From assembly GCF_047607725.1 (NCBI RefSeq), contig NZ_JBLKSS010000156.1, positions 1-10,664 on the forward strand: a stretch of 10,664 nt of DNA, written 5' to 3'. Source of the stretch: JBLKSS01 sp047607725 (GTDB taxonomy: Bacteria; Pseudomonadota; Gammaproteobacteria; Enterobacterales; Enterobacteriaceae). Shown here one piece after another: positions 6,421-10,664 of the stretch. A program made the position numbers and the translations under genes. The notes beneath the pieces were generated by a model that saw only the letters and a program-made list of their open reading frames with translations, ran no database searches and was not told the DNA's origin. Position 1 is the first letter of the stretch; each line of letters begins with the position of its first letter.

Positions 6421-7141
6421 CCGCACCATTGCCGACGCTTTCGGCGCCGGAGATGGCACGGCGCCTGGCTGTACCGCGCTCTACGGTGTTTCGCCTGCTG
6501 ATGACGCTGGAGGCGCTGGGGTTTATTACCCCAGTGAGAACGGCCACGAATATCGCCTGGAGAGGGCGGTACTGCGGCTGGGGTTCGAGTATCTGGCGTC
6601 GATGGAATTGGTCGACCTGTGCCAGCCGGTATTGGCGCAGTTAGCCAACGCCATTAATTATCGCTGTAATCTGGCGATCCGCGATGAGCGCGCGGTGGTG
6701 TATATTGCCCGCGCCCCGGCGCCGAATACGCTGATAGGCGCAATGAATGTCGGATCGTGTCTCCCCGCCCATGGGACGGTGGTGGGACGGATTTTGCTGT
6801 CCGAGCTGAGCCTGGAAGCGCTGCGAGCGCTGTATCCGGAGCCGGCGCTGGAGCGTTTTTCACCGGAAACGCCCCACGACGTCGAGAGTTTGTATGCATT
6901 GCTGCAGCGGGATCGGCTGGCGGAGTCTGTGGTCGGGGAAAGCTATTTTGAAAGCGGCTACTCCAGCATTGCGGCGCCGGTGCGGGACCACACGCGCGAT
7001 ATTGTCGCCGTTATTAGCACGATCATACCCTCCTCATTTATTGACCCCGCGCAGAGTGAACACCTGTTGCAAGCGGTGCGGCGCAGCGCGTCGACGTTCT
7101 CCACGCTGCTGCATTGCCCCGCATCCGCCGCCGGAGGCTAG
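6421..7141 (+). pseudogene. IclR-family transcriptional regulator, 5' truncated and frameshifted
   Basis: The helix-turn-helix reads PTLSAPEMARRLAVPRSTVF, then RLLMTLEALGFITP. This is followed in another frame by SENGHEYRLERAVLRLGFEYLAS and the complete IclR effector domain to the stop at 7139-7141. Restoring one C to the four-C run at 6529-6532 gives GFITPSENGHEYRLE, so loss of one C explains the shift. The residues normally preceding the HTH, with start codon and RBS, are missing. The 5' end is fused to the truncated MATE gene, probably by deletion between two genes. IclR proteins are usually repressors or activators of nearby catabolic genes, so this one could have controlled the upstream transport operon, but that is inference. 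Confidence 0.85.
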
Positions 7142-7389
7142 CGCCACGCGCCTGACACCGTTGCCCATGAAGTACCCGCGCGCCCAAGGGGTTTGTGCGC
7201 GGCGGCAGCCATTCGACTGGCGCTGTTGCACATGAGATGGCCAGACGCCCGGTCGCCGGCGCGCGGCAATCATTGTCAGGATCGGGTAAAGAAACGGTAA
7301 GCGCTGTGTAAATCAGACGCTGTCTGATAGTGGCCGCTGGGCGCCATTGCTATAAACACCGCTTATGTCGTCCGTGATAAGGTCCTCTT
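7142..7389. other. Intergenic region without a gene
   Basis: I see no coding frame with family resemblance. It contains the inverted repeat described separately, a TATAAA at 7351-7356 that could serve as a -10 box without a convincing -35, and an AAGG RBS just before the next gene. Confidence 0.5.
7312..7328. promoter_or_regulatory. Operator-like perfect palindrome upstream of the DUF2502 gene
   Basis: ATCAGAC (7312-7318) and GTCTGAT (7322-7328) form a perfect 7-bp inverted repeat around GCT. It ends 22 bases before a possible -10 box (TATAAA, 7351-7356) and 61 bases before the start codon, a usual place for a dimeric regulator to bind. I do not recognise the regulator. Confidence 0.4.
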
Positions 7390-7845
7390 ATGAATGGAAA
7401 AGCATGGGTATTGTCGGTGGCGTTGTTGTTGCCGGTGGGTAGCGCGCTGGCGGGGGTTGCCGTGGACATCGTCACCCCTGGGGTGGTGTTGCACATCGGT
7501 GATCGGGATCGCCGCGGCTATTATTGGGACGGGTATGACTGGCGTCCGCCCCACTGGTGGCACGATCATCGCGGCCGCTATTGGGGTGAGCGCAATCGGC
7601 ATGGCTACTACTGGAATGGTTGGCGCTGGGTAACGACATTACCGCCGCGGCGCCATCACCCGCCACCGCCGCCGCGCTTTTACCGTCCGCCGCCCGTTCA
7701 TCATCCCCGTATGCCTGCGCATCCGCCTCGGCCGCCGGCGGGCGCGCCCCATCACGGCGGACCGCACGGCCAGGGGCATCACGTCAAACCCGCCCACCAC
7801 GACCACAGCGGTGACGATCGCTACCGCAAACCGCGAGCGCCTTAA
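7390..7845 (+). CDS. Secreted DUF2502 (YpeC-like) protein with long His/Pro-rich tail
   Basis: The protein has 151 residues and is intact. Residues 1-21 (MNGKAWVLSVALLLPVGSAL and A) form a Sec signal peptide, so it should be periplasmic. VVLHIGDRDRRGYYWDGYDWR matches the conserved part of DUF2502 proteins such as E. coli YpeC, whose function is unknown. The motif GYYW[D/N]G occurs twice, at residues 43-48 and 72-77, suggesting an internal duplication. The tail from residue 86 onward is dominated by Pro and His, with about a dozen His (HH pairs at 89, 104, 121, 130, 136). It could bind metal, but that is inference. AAGG precedes the ATG at about eight bases. It appears to be a single-gene unit, closed by the terminator downstream. 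Confidence 0.8.
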   Translation: MNGKAWVLSVALLLPVGSALAGVAVDIVTPGVVLHIGDRDRRGYYWDGYDWRPPHWWHDHRGRYWGERNRHGYYWNGWRWVTTLPPRRHHPPPPPRFYRPPPVHHPRMPAHPPRPPAGAPHHGGPHGQGHHVKPAHHDHSGDDRYRKPRAP

Positions 7846-7881
7846 ACACGCGTTAGCGTTATTTCCGCCAATATCATTTAG

Positions 7882-7909
7882 GCCCGGGCAGCGTCGCCCG
7901 GGCTTTTTT
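7882..7909 (+). terminator. Rho-independent terminator after the DUF2502 gene
   Basis: GCCCGGGC (7882-7889) and GCCCGGGC (7896-7903) form a perfect 8-bp GC stem with loop AGCGTC. Six T follow at 7904-7909. It lies 36 bases after the DUF2502 stop. Confidence 0.93.
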
Positions 7910-8057
7910 CTACCGTCCGCAGGGCTTTAGTCGTCACGGATGCGCCGCATTGCCCGATTTTTTTCGCCATCTGTGCGTCAGGCATCGTCGCGGCCCGCCA
8001 GCGCGCTTACGGCGCTATCACTTTCAATAGGATAACGTTAGGATAGAGGCATTATGG

Positions 8058-8079
8058 GCCGGCGGCGTAGCGCGCCGGC
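8058..8079 (+). other. GC-rich hairpin in the btuC leader
   Basis: GCCGGCG (8058-8064) pairs with CGCCGGC (8073-8079) around an 8-base loop. It ends 30 bases before the preferred btuC start. No U-tract follows, so it is not a terminator. It may affect leader structure or be chance in GC-rich DNA. Confidence 0.35.
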
Positions 8080-8109
8080 GTGAGCGGGAAGGCAGGGAGT
8101 GATGGCAAA

Positions 8110-9106
8110 ATGACCGCCTCGGGCGATCCCTACGCCCGTTTGCTGAAAAGGCAACAGCGGTCCAACCGGCGACGGCTGGTCCTGCTTGGGTTACTGTTGC
8201 TGGCGGCGCTGGTTTTCAGCCTCAGCGCCGGCGAAATCTGGCTGTGGCCGACACGCTGGCTGAGCGATGATGCGCGGCTGTTTATCTGGCAGTTGCGCTT
8301 GCCATGCACGCTGGCGGTGGTGTTGGTGGGCGCGTCGCTGGGTATGGCGGGGGCGGTCATGCAGGGCATCTTCGACAATCCGCTGGCGGAGCCGGGCCTG
8401 CTCGGCGTTGCCAACGGTGCCGGCATGACGTTGACCTTGGCGGTACTGTTGGGCGGCGGCCGGCTGCCGGTGTGGGTATTGGTGCTGAGCGCAGTGGCCG
8501 GCGCGCTGCTGACGCTGACCCTGCTGACATTCGCGCGTCGGCAGGCGTCTAACGCGCGTCTGCTTTTGACCGGCGTGGCGCTGGGGATCTTGTGCGGCGT
8601 CGTGATGACCTGGCTCATCTATTTCAGCACCAGCCTGGATCTGCGCCAATTGCTCTATTGGCTGATGGCGGGTTCAGCGGGGTGGACTGGCGCGATAAAT
8701 GACTGATGCTGTCGCTGTTGCCTTTTCTGGTCTGGCTATACAGCTGCGGTCGGGTACTTAATTTGCTGGCGCTGGGCGAAGCGTCCGCGCAGCAGTTGGG
8801 ATTGCCGGTCTATTTCTGGCGCACCAACTTCGTACTGGCGTTCGGCTGGATGGTGGGTATCAGCGTCGCGCTGGCCGGCGCCATCAGCTTTATCGGTTTG
8901 GTGGTGCCTCTATACTCAGGTTATGGGGGCTAAACGATCACCGCGCGCTGTTACCCGGTTGCGCGCTGGCCGGCGGCGGAATTTTGCTGCTGGCGGATGT
9001 CGTGGCGCGCGTAAGTCTCCGGGCCGCGGAAATTCCGGTGGGCGTCGTTACCGCAACGCTCGGCGCGCCGGTGTTTATCTGGCTTTTAATCCGCGTGCGC
9101 GGCTAG
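8110..9106 (+). pseudogene. btuC: Vitamin B12 ABC transporter permease BtuC, three lesions
   Basis: This is the inner-membrane permease of the BtuCDF cobalamin importer. It matches enteric BtuC throughout: SAGEIWLW, RLPCTLAVVLVGASLGMAGAV, FDNPLAEPGLLGVANGAG, LDLRQLLYWLMAG, LLALGEASAQQLGLP, GWMVGISVALAGAISFIGLV and the C-terminal GVVTATLGAPVFIWLLI. Three lesions break it. One T is lost at about 8673-8674 (GGTTTC to GGTTC). TGA at 8700-8702 stands where BtuC has Trp (DWRDK-stop-LMLSLLP). One A is lost at about 8910-8911 (CAT to CT after VVP). Repaired length is about 333 residues, as in the family. I take ATG 8110, preceded by AGGGAG at 8095-8100; an upstream GTG at 8080 is possible. The product would be non-functional. 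Confidence 0.93.
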
Positions 9107-9150
9107 CCTGGCTCGGCATAAGGTCGCGGCGCGACAGCAAGGAGGGTAGG

Positions 9151-9703
9151 ATGCATGAAACACTTTACACGTTGCCGCTGAAGTCTCTGCAAGGCGACAT
9201 CACCACCCTCGAACCCTACCGCGGTTCGGTGTTGCTGGTCGTCAATGTCGCCTCCAAATGCGGCCTTACCGACCAGTACGAGGGGCTGGAGCGTCTTTAT
9301 CAAACCTGGCGGCGCCAGGGATTTGAAGTGCTGGGTTTTCCCTCCAACGAATTTGCAGGCCAGGGAGCCGGGCAGCGATGAGGAAATCCTGGCGTTTTGC
9401 CGCGGGACATTTGGCGTGCAGTTTCCCATGTTCAGTAAAATCAAAGTGAACGGCGAGCATCGCCACCCGTTGTACCGCGAGCTTATCGCGGCCTGCCCCG
9501 AGGCTACCCCGGCGCCCCAGGGAACGTTGTCTGCGCGATTGGCCGCTAAAGGGCTAACCCCGGCGCATAAAGAGGATATTCTGTGGAACTTCGAGAAGTT
9601 TCTCGTCGCCCGCGACGGCTACGTGCTGGCGCGTTTCGCGCCGGACATGACGCCGGAGGACGCGCTTATCCTGGATGCGCTACAACGGGCGCTGGCGCAA
9701 TAA
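9151..9703 (+). pseudogene. btuE: BtuE glutathione/thioredoxin peroxidase, one-base frameshift
   Basis: This is a glutathione-peroxidase-family enzyme that reduces peroxides. In enterics it is encoded between btuC and btuD but is not needed for B12 uptake. Catalytic Cys37 lies in VNVASKCGLT, Gln71 in FPSNEFAGQ, and the Trp in ILWNFEKFLV, so the Cys-Gln-Trp triad is conserved. At 9363-9365 GGG stands where two G would read AGQEPGSDEEI, so one extra G shifts the frame and a stop follows at 9379-9381. Homology continues in the shifted frame to TAA at 9701-9703. Repaired length is about 183 residues, as in the family. A strong RBS (AAGGAGGG, 9139-9146) precedes the ATG. It lies 44 bases after btuC and 3 before btuD. 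It has a single lesion, so it looks recently lost. Confidence 0.92.
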
Positions 9704-9706
9704 ACG

Positions 9707-10504
9707 ATGGCATTAACGGCTCCCTCGCCATCCTGGCTGCTGCGCGCCCATGACATCCAGGTGCCGGCCCGTTTGCGGCCGCTGTCGCGCGCCGTCGCCG
9801 CCGGCAGGCGTATTCACATCATCGGCCCCAATGGCGCCGGCAAAAGCACGCTTCAGGGGTGCCTGGCCGGTTTGCAGCCCTTTCGCGGCGATTTGCAGGT
9901 GCTGGGCAAACCGCTCGCCGCCTGGACGCCCGGTGAACTTGCCCGGCGGCGCGGTTATCTGCCGCAGTTGACGCGCAGCGGCGGGTCACAGCCGGTGTTC
10001 CACTATTTGTGCCTGCACCAACCTGCGGCGGCCTACGAGGGGGCCGCGGTGCGGGCGGTGGCGACGATCGCCGGGCGACTGGCGCTGACACCGATGCTGG
10101 CGCGGCCGCTCGATGCGCTTTCCGGCGGAGAATGGCAGCGGGCGCGGCTGGCGGCGGTCATGCTGCAAGTCTGGCCGACGCTCAACACCGACGCCCGCCT
10201 GCTGTTGCTGGATGAACCCGTCGCCAGTTTGGATATCGCCCAGCAGGTGGCGCTCGACCAACTGATTGCCCTGTTAACCGCCGCGGGCTTAAGCGTGCTG
10301 ATGTGCGCGCATGATATTAATTATACCTTAATTCACGCCGATGAGGTTTGGCTGATGGCGCAAGGCGAGCTGGTGGCGGCAGGCACCGCCGCCGACGTGA
10401 TGACCCCTGAACTGTTGGCGAAAGAGTTCACCGTCTCGTTCAGCCAGGTATCGGCCGGCGGCCGTCGCTGGCTAGTGCCTTGTGGGGGAGTGAAGGGATA
10501 CTGA
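9707..10504 (+). CDS. btuD: Vitamin B12 ABC transporter ATP-binding protein BtuD (intact)
   Basis: This is the cytoplasmic ATPase of the BtuCDF cobalamin importer. Every nucleotide-binding motif is in place: Walker A GPNGAGKST at residues 40-48, Q-loop Gln87 in YLPQ, signature LSGGEWQR at 138-145, Walker B LLLLDE at 165-170, the D-loop SLD, and the switch His in AHD at 201-203. VFHYLCLHQPA and LSGGEWQRARLAAVMLQ are BtuD-specific. At 265 residues it is slightly longer than the E. coli protein (249). It follows btuE after three bases. Its permease partner btuC is broken, so it is probably a leftover rather than part of a working importer, unless it serves another permease. An IS66-family end lies 21 bases after the stop. 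Confidence 0.93.
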   Translation: MALTAPSPSWLLRAHDIQVPARLRPLSRAVAAGRRIHIIGPNGAGKSTLQGCLAGLQPFRGDLQVLGKPLAAWTPGELARRRGYLPQLTRSGGSQPVFHYLCLHQPAAAYEGAAVRAVATIAGRLALTPMLARPLDALSGGEWQRARLAAVMLQVWPTLNTDARLLLLDEPVASLDIAQQVALDQLIALLTAAGLSVLMCAHDINYTLIHADEVWLMAQGELVAAGTAADVMTPELLAKEFTVSFSQVSAGGRRWLVPCGGVKGY

Positions 10505-10524
10505 AAAGGACGCCTGTCTTACTG

Positions 10525-10664
10525 GTAAGCGTACGCCCAGCGCCGTATTGACAGTTATTCAGCAGGGATGGTGAGGTTCCACGGCAGGAGCTCTTTGATT
10601 TTATTGATGGGATGATCCGCGATAATCGCCAGCACATGGCGCAGATACGCTTCCGGCTCCACGC
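10525..10664 (-). mobile_element. IS66-family insertion sequence, one terminus
   Basis: The element starts at about 10525 with GTAAGCGTACG; IS66-family inverted repeats characteristically begin with GTAA. The transposase C-terminus reads inward on the minus strand, as expected at the right end. If this is the boundary, the 8-bp target duplication would be TCTTACTG at 10517-10524. That can only be checked with the other end, which lies outside the window. Confidence 0.75.
10555..10664 (-). CDS. IS66-family transposase (TnpC type), C-terminal fragment (runs off the window)
   Basis: On the minus strand, codons from 10662 to the TAA at 10555-10557 read VEPEAYLRHVLAIIADHPIN and then KIKELLPWNLTIPAE. 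The pattern EPEAYLR-x-VL-x-x-IADHPIN-x-I-x-ELLPWN is the hallmark C-terminal end of IS66 transposases. Only 35 residues are visible, so intactness cannot be judged. Confidence 0.88.
   Translation of the reverse strand, partial: VEPEAYLRHVLAIIADHPINKIKELLPWNLTIPAE

Noticed and set aside
7351..7356. TATAAA as the -10 box of a sigma-70 promoter for the DUF2502 gene
   Set aside because: No acceptable -35 hexamer occurs at 16-18 bases spacing, so it is mentioned only as a possibility and not listed as a promoter.
8054..8083. Nine-codon ORF (ATG 8054 to TGA) as a btuC leader peptide
   Set aside because: It consists almost entirely of the GC hairpin and has no cobalamin- or amino-acid-related codon pattern.
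7910..8109. Possible cobalamin riboswitch or ihfA remnant upstream of btuC
   Set aside because: I found no B12-box-like core and no IhfA-like C-terminal coding sequence. Only a short GC hairpin is present.

Overview
The window looks like a piece of an enterobacterial chromosome in an early, very active stage of gene loss. It carries a btuC-btuE-btuD vitamin B12 block in the order known from enterics, a YpeC-type DUF2502 protein, GC-rich codon use, and two insertion-sequence ends. Most recognisable genes are broken by one or a few small lesions while the rest of the reading frame stays highly recognisable. This fits a Sodalis-allied insect symbiont (inference; nothing here names the species). 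Of about twelve protein genes of chromosomal origin, only three look intact: one ABC permease, the DUF2502 protein and btuD.

Region 1-1170 is a control region with remains of a guanidine-use locus. An IS21-family element ends at about 187 and cuts into the 5' end of a minus-strand DUF1989 gene (urea-carboxylase-associated / carboxyguanidine deiminase type). Upstream of that gene on the same strand is a well preserved guanidine-I (ykkC) riboswitch at about 670-780. Further upstream is a sigma-54 type -24/-12 element (836-852, minus). A second sigma-54 type element (1148-1164, plus) faces the other way. Two NtrC-like enhancer sites (998-1032) lie nearly midway between them. I read this as a divergent nitrogen-control island.

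Region 1200-5661 is a plus-strand operon: a polyamine-type ABC importer (binding protein, ATPase, two permeases) followed by an isochorismatase-family cysteine hydrolase. The binding protein is frameshifted. The ATPase has an amber codon plus a lost Walker B glutamate. The first permease is intact and the second carries two frameshifts. The hydrolase has an amber codon. Together they once made a nitrogen-compound uptake and hydrolysis module.

Region 5658-7141 holds a MATE efflux gene, translationally coupled to the hydrolase, that has lost its N-terminal membrane segments and its 3' half. It runs directly into an IclR-family regulator that has lost its 5' end and has a one-base frameshift. 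Region 7142-7910 holds an operator-like palindrome, an intact secreted His/Pro-rich DUF2502 protein and a textbook intrinsic terminator.

Region 8080-10504 is btuC (two one-base deletions and one Trp-to-stop), btuE (a one-base insertion) and an intact btuD. An IS66-family element begins 21 bases after btuD and runs out of the window.
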